A stretch of 64,000 nucleotides of DNA, from contig OZ004584.1 in the NCBI GenBank assembly GCA_963924555.1, positions 3,285,001 through 3,349,000 of the forward strand. The letters are read 5' to 3'. The notes beneath the pieces are model-generated. The model did no database searches and was not told where the DNA came from. It worked only from the letters and a program-made list of their open reading frames with translations. Of this stretch, positions 24,031 through 35,200 are shown piece after piece (position 1 is the stretch's first letter; the number at the start of each line of letters is the position of its first letter). This DNA comes from Crambe crambe (lineage: Eukaryota; Porifera; Demospongiae; Poecilosclerida; Crambeidae). Made by a program: the position numbers and the translations under genes.

Positions 24031-25121
24031 CCATCTCTGAGGTGCTTCAAATAGCTCCACTGTTCAATATTATACCCTCTGGCTACATTGAATTCTGAAA
24101 ATAATATTACACATAGGAAGACAAATGATGGGTTGGTTTGAAGTCAGTTTTAAATGGATTCCTATGACAAGGGATATGCTGTCCCAAGGTGTGGTCTAAA
24201 CTGTCTTACATCACAGGGAACATTGTTAGGTCTAGCTATCTATAGACACTATGTAATAAAATATGCACAATACCTCTTATGGCAGTTTCAACATCAAACA
24301 CTCTCGTTTCAATAAGATATCTAAGTTTTAATGCATTATTGATAAGCTATTTTTCCTAAGCAATTTCAACCAATTAACCTATACCTGCTGATTAGGTAAC
24401 CTGTCCTGTTCAGACCATGGGTACAGTGCACAGCAACCAATGACCTCTCATCACAGCCACTTAGGAAAATTGAGAGGACATCTTTGAACCTGAAGCAAAG
24501 CATTGCAGTATTATACACGTAGACTCTGGATACAGCATATTCTGCAATAACACATGCAACCCTTACTCTACACAATTGCAAGCAAGATCATCAATGAAGA
24601 TTATCAGGGGCCCTTCTGTCGGATGTTTAGTTCCCACATTATAGCTACATACATAGCTAGATCTTTTAAAACAGCAGACTTACTTCTTATACACTTCATC
24701 ACTTGGAATTTGTTTCCCTGGACTCCCTACCTTAGCATACTGCACACCAAGATCAGTCAGCTCCTATAAGCATAAACAGAAAAACTAATATTGTGATTCG
24801 TACAACCACAATTATAACCACTGTACTACCAAGATTATTAAGTACGTATATTAGCAGCTAAAGTTTGCCATTATTGAAAAACTTGAATACATCTCTCTCT
24901 GGGTATGAGGCTAATAGCATAATGTGAATTATAACAACAATCCAAACCTATTAAAACGGCTACTGTGATTAATTAACTTTCAGATTTAGTTTATTAACAC
25001 TGACCTTTGGGTCATAATATTTAGAAGTGTTGGTTAAATCAATAACTGCATACAACTTTCTCTTATGTGTCCTTCGTAGCTCGTCAACTAACTGTGAGGG
25101 AGTGAACTCCTGCCTAAACTC
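24031..25121 (-). CDS. DUSP11: DUSP11-like RNA 5'-phosphatase, partial (five exons)
   Basis: Exons in transcript order: 25121-25005, 24763-24684, 24489-24385, 24320-24274, 24094-24031. All junctions are GT-AG and the phases agree. The joined frame reads LYAVIDLTNTSKYYDP, then LTDLGVQYAKVGSPGKQIP, then a core with VHCTHGLNRTGYLISR, then YLIETRVFDVETAI and a tail FNVARGYNIEQWSYLKHL. HCTHGLNRT is the HC-x5-R phosphatase loop, in the form typical of DUSP11/PIR1 and the triphosphatase part of mRNA capping enzyme; NRTGYLI favours DUSP11. Family members remove 5' phosphates from RNA. The N-terminal exon(s) and the final exon were not found. A dead retroelement lies just upstream, in what would be intron 1, so the gene may be intact with a distant first exon or may be 5'-truncated. 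The reading frames themselves show no damage. Confidence 0.78.
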
Positions 25122-25147
25122 CTGCATTATAAAACCTGGTTGGCTTC

Positions 25148-25172
25148 TACATACATACATACATACATACAT
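25148..25172. repeat. (CATA)n microsatellite
   Basis: CATA units lie in the intron upstream of the first detected DUSP11-like exon, near the retroelement boundary. Confidence 0.8.
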
Positions 25173-25289
25173 TCAATAAATACAAATCATATAGAGCGGT
25201 CACATGCACCTGGCAAGCCAGGATGCCTGTGTCACTAAGCATGAGCCAGTGCTGGCAACCTCTTGGAGCCCAGGCTAGGAACTCACGGG

Positions 25290-27366
25290 AGTCCTTTGTC
25301 CATTCCCAGCGTACCTTGTGTCGCAATAATTCATTTAGAGGGTGTGTAGTTGTCGATAACCCTGGTATAAATTTTCCATAGTAGTTCACTAGACCAAGAA
25401 AAGAACGCAATTGTTGTTGGTTCTGAGGCTGTGGTGCATCTCTGATGGCCTTAACTTTTTCTTCAGTGGTGTGTAACCCATCAGCATTGATACAGTATCC
25501 CAGGTAGTGAACTTCTGACTGCATAAAAGAACACTTGGCCCGCTTCAATCTCAGTCCACTTGTTTCCAATCTTTGAAATACTTCTTCTAATAGTTCTAAA
25601 TGTTCTCGCTCATTTTCACCGGTCACCAGAATATTATCAAGATCACATATGACCCTTGGAAGGCCCTGTAATATATTTTCCATCGCTTGTTGAAAAATTG
25701 CAGGGGCAGAGGCTATCCCAAACGGCAATCTCCTGTATTGATATAAACCTTTGTGTGTGTTTATAGTAGTAAATTTTCGATCAGTAGGATTTAAAATCAT
25801 TTGTTGATATGCTTGAGATAAATCAATTTTTGTAAATTTTTTATCCGTTAAGACTGTCAAAAGATCTTCAGGTTTTGGAATTGGGTGCTTATCTATTGAT
25901 AATACTGGGTTAACAGTCACCTTAAAATCTCCACAGAGCCTCACTGATCCATCTGGCTTAGGAACAGGTACCACAGGAGTAGCCCAGTCACTGTAGTTGA
26001 CCTTCTCAATTACTCCACTCTGCTCCAATCGCTCTAAATCTCTTTCAATTGTTTCTTTCAATGCATATGGTACGGGACGAGCTCTGAAAAATTTCGGTAC
26101 AGCATCCGGCTTAACCGCGAGCTTTGCCTGGATTCCAACCATGGTACCCAATTCATTCTTGAACAGACCTCCATACTTTTATAAAAGAGAATTCAACTCG
26201 GTGGAGACATACTTGATTTCTTTCCAGTCCAGCTGGATAGTGTTAAGCCAATTCCGACCTAACAAAGAGGGACCGTTCCCTTCTACTACTAACAAAGGTA
26301 GCTTCACTTTCATTCTCTTGTATTCGACCACCACCAAGGCTTGTCCTACCACTTGCAGTCTTTCTCCTGAGTAGGTTTTCAGTAGAATTTCTGATTTTTT
26401 TAGTTCCACTTCCAATAATTTTTCTTTCCAAGTTTCCCTTGAAACTATCGTTACAGACGCACCCGTATTAAGAATCATTTCAATAGTGGCTCCATTAATC
26501 TTTAAGTCCACTTTGATTCCAGTCTCATTCCCTTCCTTCAATGTTTCCACAGCAAATAGTCCCCATTCATCTTGAGTTTGCAATGGTACTTGTTCATCTG
26601 GGTTGTGATCCATAGCCGCGATAAATTGGTTAGTGTGAGATTTGCTCGGTCTCTTAAATTTTGTAGCAACAGCACTTCTCTTCTGATAATCTTTTTCTTG
26701 TCGACATACTTTAGCAATATGTCCCTGCTTTCCACAGTTTCTGCAATTCTGCATTCTAAAGTAACACTTCTCTGATAAATGTCCACTTTTGCCACAACGG
26801 TAGCAAGATCAAGTATGTACGTCATAACTTTTATTTACACCTTGTAGCTCCGAGGCATGTCGACTGACAGCTTCCAATGCCTGGGCAATCTCCTGAGCTC
26901 GTGCTAAGGTAAGGTTTTCCTCAGAAAGCAAGCGTTTCTGTGTCACCTCACTTCGGATACCACAGACTAACCGATCTCTTAGTACTTCATTCCTGTAGGC
27001 AGCCTGGAAATCACACGTCTCTGCCAATTTACGCAGTGCTGTCACGTACTGTGCAATACTCTCGCCCTCCTTCTGGTTTCGTCTATGAAATTTGAACCTC
27101 TCAGCGATGATAATAGGCTTCGGTTTTAAATGAGTCTGTAGAGCGCCTACTAGATCCTTGTAAGTTTTTGTTGAAGGTTTGTCTGGAGAAACACAATTCC
27201 AAAGTAACTCATAGGCCTTCTCTCCAATAATCGTGAGAAATGTCGAAACTTTCTTATCGTTCTCTATGCCGTTAGCAATGAAGAATTGGTCGATTCGTTC
27301 AACATAAGCCTCCCAGTTATTACTATCCGGATCAAATGGTTCAACAGTGCCAATCCTTGTCGCCAT
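25290..27366 (-). mobile_element. Degenerate Ty3/gypsy-type LTR retroelement (Gag-Pro-RT), truncated
   Basis: One collinear frame runs from the ATG at 27366. It contains a Gag-like region (to about 26812), two CCHC zinc knuckles (about 26805-26710), a retropepsin-like protease (about 26500-26230) and a reverse transcriptase (about 26150-25290). The frame is broken by a TGA at 26811-26809 and a TAA at 26181-26179. The protease active-site D-T-G is N-T-G, and the reverse transcriptase Y-x-D-D box has lost its first Tyr and last Asp, so the copy cannot be functional as read. Similarity stops where RNase H would begin; sequence from about 25290 down to 25122 instead resembles the flank of the phosphatase pseudogene at 12.5-12.64 kb, which marks the insertion boundary. 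No convincing LTRs or target-site duplication were found. Confidence 0.85.
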
Positions 27367-27729
27367 TTTGTTATGTTGCTAGGTAGCCGAAGGTTAGTGT
27401 GACAGAGTTTCAGAATACATACAATTCTTATGGTTTTTGGAAGGCAACTGAAATACAAAAATAATGACCTTATATAGCTAGCTAGACTTCTAGAAGTTTC
27501 TAGAAGGCCTATAGAAACACAAAACTCAACAGCCAACCAGATGACCCATAATATAAAAACAATACATTATTCATGCACATGATCTACATGATACATGACA
27601 TAGTCAATACATCACAGACTGACTATCTCTTCTCAGCAAGTGGTGTGGGCACCCGAACTGGTATCCATTTTCAGCTGGGTTGACTGGTGGCATGGTATTA
27701 CAGTAGATGGCTTAATGCTGGTGAAACGG

Positions 27730-27759
27730 ACACACACACGCACACACACACACACACAT

Positions 27760-27818
<59 letters not shown>

Positions 27819-27916
27819 CATACATACATACATACATACATACATACATACATACATACATACATACATACATACATACATACATACATACATACATACA
27901 TACATACATACATACA
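27730..27916. repeat. Compound microsatellite (CA)n-(TA)n-(CATA)n
   Basis: About 75 bp of CA with a few interruptions, a short TA run and about 100 bp of CATA. Long open frames across it are artefacts. Confidence 0.95.
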
Positions 27917-28061
27917 AACTAACCCTTTTAAGGGGAGTTTTAATAGCGATTATGCTTGTATCTCTGATGGGTTCTCCAAAGGATGAAAAGTCTAACCATC
28001 TATATGGAATGATTATAATGGTTAATAATATGGCTTCAAAAATAATGACATGGTGTGTTGT

Positions 28062-28062
<1 letters not shown>

Positions 28063-28096
<34 letters not shown>
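28063..28096. repeat. Poly-G run
   Basis: More than 30 consecutive G; its length is probably unreliable in the assembly. Confidence 0.9.
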
Positions 28097-28098
<2 letters not shown>

Positions 28099-28293
28099 AA
28101 GGTGTCACCAGAAAACACAACATTATATATACTATAGCTATTCTGACTTCTGAGTTAAACCCAGAAGCAGCTGTACACAATCCGAGTGGCACATACACAC
28201 CATGCAGTTATTGTAAAATGCTTTTATATAAAACAATATAGTTACTTTAGGGGTGACTGCCCCCCTGCCCCCCTGTGTCTCTGCCTCAACTTG

Positions 28294-28576
28294 TAGGCTT
28301 GAGCCTAATAATGCTAGTGCATAATAGCATCAGGCATAATGCTAGCATAATTAGTATGCATGCAGTGCAGGCAAAGCCTCAAAGGTCAAAGTAACTATTT
28401 CCTTTTTGGGCTCAAGCAGCTTGAAAAGTATTACAACTTCAATGGACTTTTGTTTGTTTAATGAACCGAATTTGTAAACAATTTGTGCATAATGGGCAGA
28501 ACATCAAGCATAATAGGTAGCTTTTATGAGAATTGCATAAGTGGCAAAAAAAAAAAGCATATTAGGCTCAAGCCTA
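28294..28576. repeat. 283-bp inverted-repeat element
   Basis: Ends are TAGGCTTGAGCCTAAT and its complement. Internal repeats of GCATAAT occur, and an A-rich run lies near the right end. No target duplication was resolved. Confidence 0.6.
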
Positions 28577-29152
28577 AATAAAAGAACCAGATTCCATACC
28601 CCATATGTGTATTGCATGAGTGGCATGAATGCTTTAAAATTGATTGACTGAAGAGTTGCTAATGAAACTTACCATCCGCATAAATTATTATTACGACAGT
28701 CAGGTAGCTTAGTATTACTTTTGAACTAAAATTATACACAGACACAAATGTTCAAGTAGTTAGTTCTGTAGCTACATGTATGAGCTAGTACATGATCTTT
28801 TTATCCCCCAGCATGTCCAAGGTTCATCACCTTCAACATCCTTGTGGTCCATATTCTCTCAGCAAGAGTCATAATAATTTGATTACTTTCACCCACATTC
28901 ATGAAAAATGAAAATATTATCCCACAAATACTTTCATTGGTATACTGTAAGGTACAAGTACGTATGTGTGGCGATGGCTGCTTATTGACCATACACCAGA
29001 GGAAGTTAGTTTGTCCACTTCAGTAGTGGGTCTAGTTACACTTCATTTCTTGATTCCAAGTGGGGGGAGAGTTATGCATTAATTTTGTTCTCTAGACACT
29101 ATAATTATAAAAAAGATGATTCAGGGCTGGATTCAGGATATGCTATAATGAT

Positions 29153-30211
29153 AGCCTCGTACAGGCCCGGAAGAAGCAATTTTTGATTGGTCAGGCCAGG
29201 CCATTTGTGACAATATATATATTGTGTGCAAAGTGCGCCATCTAGGGGGGTCTGGGGCCATGCCCCCCCCCCCCCCCCCCAGGAAATGTTCCTCCTAGAT
29301 TGCATCCTGAGAGGGATATTAATCAGTACACAACTAAAATCAAAACAAAAAAAATGTTCTGCCTGTGTTTATAAATTCATCAGCTACATCCTTTAGCTTG
29401 AGTTTATCTGTATGTTCCTTATGGATATGCAATACCATAAGGTTATTTAGTCTGGCTCACAGTGCTTCTCAAATAATTCTATGAAGGCACTAAACGATAT
29501 CTCTGAGAAGTCCTCATCTTCTTTTCTTTAAACTCTTTACACAAATTTGCTACATCATAATGCAGAAAAGGCCACTGTTGGAACCAGGATGATTGAAAGT
29601 AATCCAAAAGAATGCTTTGGAAAAGTAAAATTTTGATCTGGTTTATGTGGAGAATCAGGAATGTCTGGTAGAGTACAAGAACCATTATGTTGCTAGAAAT
29701 ACATCATATGCACATGCCTTGTGAGTTATGTGATACATTTTTCACGTCATAAGGCCAGTGTTAATGATATTCATGTTTCTGGTCAACCACCCTGAGCTCC
29801 AGAATATTAATTACACAGCTATTCAGCTGAGCAGCTGCAGACTTAAAGTGCTTGTACTTACTTGTGATGATTTTGTGGCTAGAAAATTGACATTTTTGAC
29901 ATTGGTATAATGAACCACCTGCATGGCTGTAAGGAAATAGTCTGCCCCACAGAGGAAAAATCCTGTCCAGAAACATAAATGTCATTAACACTGGCATGAA
30001 TGTCATTAACACTGGCATGAATGTCACCTCTAACTAACATGGGAATGCCAATAATAATAATTAGTATAATACACCCACACATGCCATAATTATTGGTCCG
30101 GCCAATGCCTGACCTGCCTGACCGCTTCCTCTGGCCTTGTCGTACCCAGGCTCCATTTTTTTAGCCCTTCATTTTTCCACCGCCCTGGTTTTTTCCCGGG
30201 TACGAGGTTAA
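29153..30211. mobile_element. Decayed hAT-like element with TAGCCTCGTAC ends
   Basis: The left end begins TAGCCTCGTACAGG and the right end reads as TAACCTCGTACCCGG on the other strand. Both are followed by matching GGAAG and GGTCAGGC blocks. Inside, on the minus strand at about 29640-29500, a frame reads SWFQQWPFLHYDVANL and EKKMRTS, a pattern seen before the TTF-type zinc finger of hAT transposases. Stops interrupt it, and no target-site duplication was clear. Confidence 0.4.
29975..30030 (+). repeat. 21-bp tandem repeat
   Basis: CATTAACACTGGCATGAATGT is repeated two and a half times inside the hAT-like remnant. Confidence 0.75.
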
Positions 30212-30663
30212 TTATGATGATCAAGTTAGTAGTTGCAGTACAACATGGATGTGTCATGCATACAGACCATTTTTGTTTTTTGTTTTTTTTCTTTGTTTGT
30301 TTTTTTTTTAATAATATTTTCTATTCTGGTATAAAAAATGGGCATACGTGCAAAGTAGAAATTTCTGGGACACTGGACACTCACTACAAAAGTGGGGTTG
30401 CAACTCACCCTACCACCCCTGTGATATAGTGGAAGCGAAAGGGGATCAGCTGGCTCCTGTTACAACAGTTTAGCTGATATTTATGAATAATGCATTCACT
30501 TGATAGCACCTGTGATGTTCTAGAGCTGCTCTGTCTATCAATGATTTCATAGCTGATGAGTTACAGGGAGTTACTAATACAGGCCTCAGCGAGATGTGGG
30601 AAGTGCCACGAAAGATATTACATCACTTACCCTTCAGGGGGGTTGAACTTGGGCATCTTCTGT

Positions 30664-30940
30664 ACAGAGGTTTTAGGGAATCTTGCAAAAATTGATCGTC
30701 AGGCCTCAGACTACTGTACTACGCATGCGCACTGCTTGAAATTTTGAAATTGTGCTCAGATTTGTTCAGGACTTTAGAGAAGTAAGCTTTGAAGAGCTAG
30801 CTAGTGACTGTTCTAGTATAGTTCTAACCTATTAGCATGCTATTCACCATCTCCGGTGAGATTTTCGAGGCTCAAAAGTTGAGCATGCGCGAGAATGCAC
30901 ACTCAGCATTTTGCAAGATTCCCTGTAAAACCTCTGAACC
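30664..30940. repeat. Inverted-repeat element
   Basis: Arms carry AGAGGTTTTAGGGAATCTTG on the left and its near complement on the right (about 30910-30940). GCATGCGC motifs lie inside both halves. It is probably a MITE. Confidence 0.55.
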
Positions 30941-31179
30941 TACCCCGGTTGGACAGTGGCTTGCGCGCGATAACATGCGCATGCGCAAGCCAAGCAGACT
31001 ACTGCTACACTGCACTCCATGGACTGGATCCTGGACTGGACTACTGGATTGACCTTTGAACTTATGCATTCTAGTTTACAGTGATAGTAAATGCTCTGGG
31101 GTGCCTCTGATCCATGGGGTGTGAACTGTTTCCATTCTTGGTGCTTAATGCACAAGTCATTGGGAGGTGCTGGTGATTG

Positions 31180-31455
31180 TTATTGCATCCGATACAAACT
31201 GAAATATTTCCCTTGATAAAGCACAATTACATATGGATTAGTAGGACCTGGCAATGAAAACATGCTTGGATACTGCATCTGGTAGCTTGGGTAAGCAGAA
31301 TGTGGAGAAAAGTATCCAGAGGATGACACTGGGTTAGAATTCATTGGAGGAAAATCAAGGGAAATGATCATGGGTGTAAATTTGTTGGTGGGCTCTGCAC
31401 TGCTGCCATAGTATTCATAGGCACTCAAGTCTGTGGAGCTTCTATTACTCTCCAA
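31180..31455 (-). other. Ser/Pro/Tyr-rich open frame, possible terminal exon
   Basis: The frame contains LSAYEYYGSS, SGYFSPHSAYPSYQMQYPS and ends LYRMQ-stop, a low-complexity composition typical of disordered tails of regulatory proteins. It has no ATG in frame at its start (it opens on a TTG), so it would have to be a 3' exon; a possible acceptor (TTTAGCCAG) lies about 30 bases upstream on this strand but in a frame that closes. No upstream exon was recognised. Confidence 0.25.
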
Positions 31456-31633
31456 GGTTGATTCTGATCACCACTTGATCCTGGCTAAATACAAAGAGCA
31501 CATGATGTCTTTCCATCTCTCTTCTTTTTTCTTTTTTTTTTTTTGTTTTTATTTCTTGCTATAGCTACACTAGCTAATAGCTAGAATGCCGTCAAACAAT
31601 ATATCTTCATACACTATGTGCTCTTTGGCATGT

Positions 31634-31706
31634 GGAGAAAAATTCAAAAGGTCAGTCCAGTAGTAATTGAGCATGTGCAAAAAAGTTCAAAGGTCAGTCC
31701 AGTAGT
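31634..31706 (+). repeat. Direct repeat of about 32 bp
   Basis: CAAAGGTCAGTCCAGTAGTA occurs twice in near-identical form. Confidence 0.7.
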
Positions 31707-32206
31707 AGTCCAATGAATATAAACACCCTTGCAAGCATGAATTTAATTCTGCACTGTCGGCAAATTTTGTGTGAAAATCTCTGTATGATAGAGCAAGAGT
31801 TGTGATGTGCTGCACAGTGATTTGAGTCTATACTGAGCAAAGGGAAGCCAGGCTGCATGCATGCTTTGTGTATGAATTGGTTGTTATTTTATGTGCAACA
31901 AGACACCAAGAAAAGAAACTTCTGAGTATGTCAGAAGCATTAATACTCTTGATCTGAACTAAAACTTTGGGGAATGGCCAACAACACCTCACAATGGACT
32001 CGTTCATATAGTAACTCTAATCCAAATTTGATAATAATCATACAGTGATATTCATTACAAATCAAAAAAAGGTTATCTACCAATGCATGTGATTACATCA
32101 AATATATATGTTGCGGAATGATAATACTAGAGGACTTATTTTTAAAAAATATTGTTGGATACTTGATAATAACACTAGTGTAATTATGATACAGCTATCT
32201 ACAATG

Positions 32207-35200
32207 TTAATGCAACATACTGGTTCTGAGTTTCATATAGAGGTTTCCATATGTGGCACCTTCCTTGGAAATCCATGTTTTCAGCATAAAGAGAGCAGAA
32301 AGAGCATCCTTCTTCTTCATTTTTCTCAATTCTTCTATTTCACTGCTAGTCAGAGAAAGGAGGGAAGCCAGGGACAACCACTGGGGTCCTATGACTTTCG
32401 CAAATAATTTCAGAAAGCTGTTGTCTGGCTTGAGGTCATGGTTTTCTTCATTCAGTAGTTTGCTTTGGACACGAGTATGGAGGCCTGCATAATGAAATCA
32501 TAGCTTCTATGATCACAGCAGCTGTGGTCAAGTTGCCAAAATAGGGCCCCGATTATACCCTCTTTTATTAAACCTTACACCCCTATATAAGTGAGTCATG
32601 ATGATACACAGATAAGCTTACATCTTACAAGTTAGTATAGTTATAGCTACTCACTGTATTCTGTTTCAATTTTTTGTGCCATTTTCCCCATCTCAATCTT
32701 CTTCAATGCTTGCACGAGGTGCCACCAGCATGGAAGATTCAGGGAGGAATTCATCCATTCTTGCACTAATTCTTCCTTCTGTTTCTTAATATTGTCAGGG
32801 TGTTCCTTTTGGATGACTTCAAGAATAGGAAGAGACACTTTAAGTTGGGTACAAAGGTCAGGCAGTTTTGTAGCTATTTCACTGAGATGGCTGAGAACCG
32901 AGTTGGAATCTATGGGAAACAGGCTGTTCCAGTGAGTAAGCTTGCACATGTACTGCATCTTGTCATACCCCATTTCCCGATTTCCTGTGACACTAGAAAC
33001 TGTTCTTTTCGTCTCTAAAGATGTCAGAACTTTCTCCACAGCAACGATATCAAACTTGTTATCTTCACTAAGATAATCACCCTCAGTGGAGTCAAGCAAG
33101 AAGAACCTCGGCTTTATAGAGGGGCAGAATTCTTCCAGTGCATCTTTCACACAACTGATAACCTCCTGGAAGGTGCCAATACACTCTTTTACCTTCTCTT
33201 TCGTACTCTTGGTGACAACCATCACTCCCTTGTTGGCTTGCACCAATTCCACCCTACACTCCACCCCTTCTCTCTTAATCCACTGCACCCCAGCCTTCCA
33301 TACAGTGCAGCCAGACTTGAGGAATTCATGCTCAGCAACATGATTTGTCGAAGTAGCTGAGATGGCAAATCCAGTGATGACTCTGAGGAGAAGAACATGA
33401 AGAAAGCGAGGCGGGAAGAAGTCATGGGAATCATTCAAACATTGCACCAGCCAACCAATACCAAAATTAAGATTAGAGCTGATCTCCTTCTGTGGTGTCT
33501 CTTTATCAGCCTTGCAAAGAGCAGGGAAAAATAGGAGAGAACATTTGGAGGAAGAATCTGATACCTCAAGGGGAGGATGAAAGTCAATGTTACTGCAATC
33601 GATTTCTTTGCAATACTGGAGTTGAGTAAGACACTCCTTTGTGATGTACGAAGGCAAAATATCCTTGAGAATATCCTCAGGGATGATTCCAATATTTAGA
33701 GAGGAGTTGTTGAATTCTGATATGGATTTTTTCAGCAAGACAGCATGTGAACTCTTGTTGAAAAAAATTTCATGTATTTTCTCAATTAACTGATGGGGAT
33801 TCAATACAATGTGATTCGATTCATCACCAATTGATAAAATTATCCCAAACTCGTTCAACTCATGAAGAATAGAGCGTAATATCTTGGGTGTATTGGGAAG
33901 GGCTATACAAGTGTGATTTATCAGAGATATTATACTCTCAATCGAGCATCCAATCACATTACTGAAACATTTCTCAAGTAACCATAATAACCCATTTGCT
34001 TGAGGTGAGAGTTTGTGACCTGGAGAATCAATACCCATACTTGAAACTCTTTTCTGAATTTCTCCCATTTGTGGAGAATCTGGCTTGCAACAGTTCAACA
34101 CTACAGATATGTCCCGCCCGAATGTCTTCCGAACAGCTTCACTAAATTGATCAATTTTCTGTGCCTTTTCTTCCTCATGTAATTGATCACAATGGCTTCC
34201 GACCACAATGGTGGAAGGTGATCTTGAAAATTTTCTCTGATTTTTGAAGAATGATGACCAATGCAACAGTGTACATGAGATGGCAGCACTATCTTCCATC
34301 AAGTTCACAACAATGACAAAGGTATTATCACCGGATGCAAGATTTTCAAAGAGTCCAGCATGCAGGGAGAAGTATTCAGGATCACCAGATAAGTCATAGA
34401 AAAGAACTTTGTCATGGTAACTCTCATGGATAGGAGTACCAGCAGTGTGAGAGAGTGGCAAAGATTCAGATGTTTCCTGAGAAGACTGTAAGGCATTTTT
34501 CCTCTGCTGTAGTGATTCAATAAGAGAAGTCTTTCCAGCACCAGAGTTACCAACAACAAACACTCTCATGAAGTTTGTGTCTTTTTTAGCAAGCTTTTGA
34601 AGGTTATCATACTCGACCTTCAGCTGAGGTAGGTCTTGCCTCATGTATATGGCAAGGACCAGTTTTGCCTCGTATATTGCGATATCAATTGGCATTTTAC
34701 CAGAATGATTAGCAATCCAAGCAGGAGCTTTTGCTTGGAGAAGAATCTCAACACAACTAGCATGGTTTAACTTTGAGGCAGTGTGGAGAGCAGTGTTGCC
34801 ATCATAATCCAGAGCTGTGATGAAATCAGGAGTGCATTTCATTTTGTGGATCAAACTCCAAACGAGACTGGAATGACCCCTCAGGCAGGCATGATGAAGT
34901 AAGGATCGTCCATGTTTGCACCTGACCTGGACATCACAACCAAACTCATTGATCAGAGCAAACATGACTTCTTTTTTCCCAAAGAGGGCAGCCATGCAGA
35001 GAGGAGTGTGATTCCAAGTGTCAAGATGATTGATATCAGCATTATATTTGTGGATAAGTGTCCGAATAAGATGGACATTGCCTCCTTGGCATGCACTATG
35101 AAGCACTGAACTATCTGATTTGCCTCTAGCATTGGGATCACAACCAAACTCACTGATTAAAGCTAATGCAACTTCTTCTTTCCCAGATAGAGTTGCATGA

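Larger units (their letters stand above)
27367..32206. other. Repeat-rich region without a convincing gene
   Basis: Holds microsatellites, inverted-repeat elements and the hAT-like remnant. The missing first exon(s) of the DUSP11-like gene may lie here. One weak candidate near 30654 (minus strand ATG coding MPKFNPPE followed by GTAAGTG) could not be joined to anything. Confidence 0.6.

Noticed and set aside
27730-27916. Regular short-period repeat as a CRISPR array
   Set aside because: It is a simple-sequence microsatellite without spacers in a eukaryotic genome.
27640-28241. Several overlapping open frames of 60-165 residues on both strands
   Set aside because: They are translations of CA, CATA and poly-G repeats and have no coding character.
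30640-30665. Minus-strand ATG coding MPKFNPPE with a GTAAGTG donor, as a first exon of the DUSP11-like gene
   Set aside because: Attractive as an N-terminus, but it lies about 5.5 kb from the next exon, no linking exon with the expected conserved motif was found, and it borders an inverted-repeat element.
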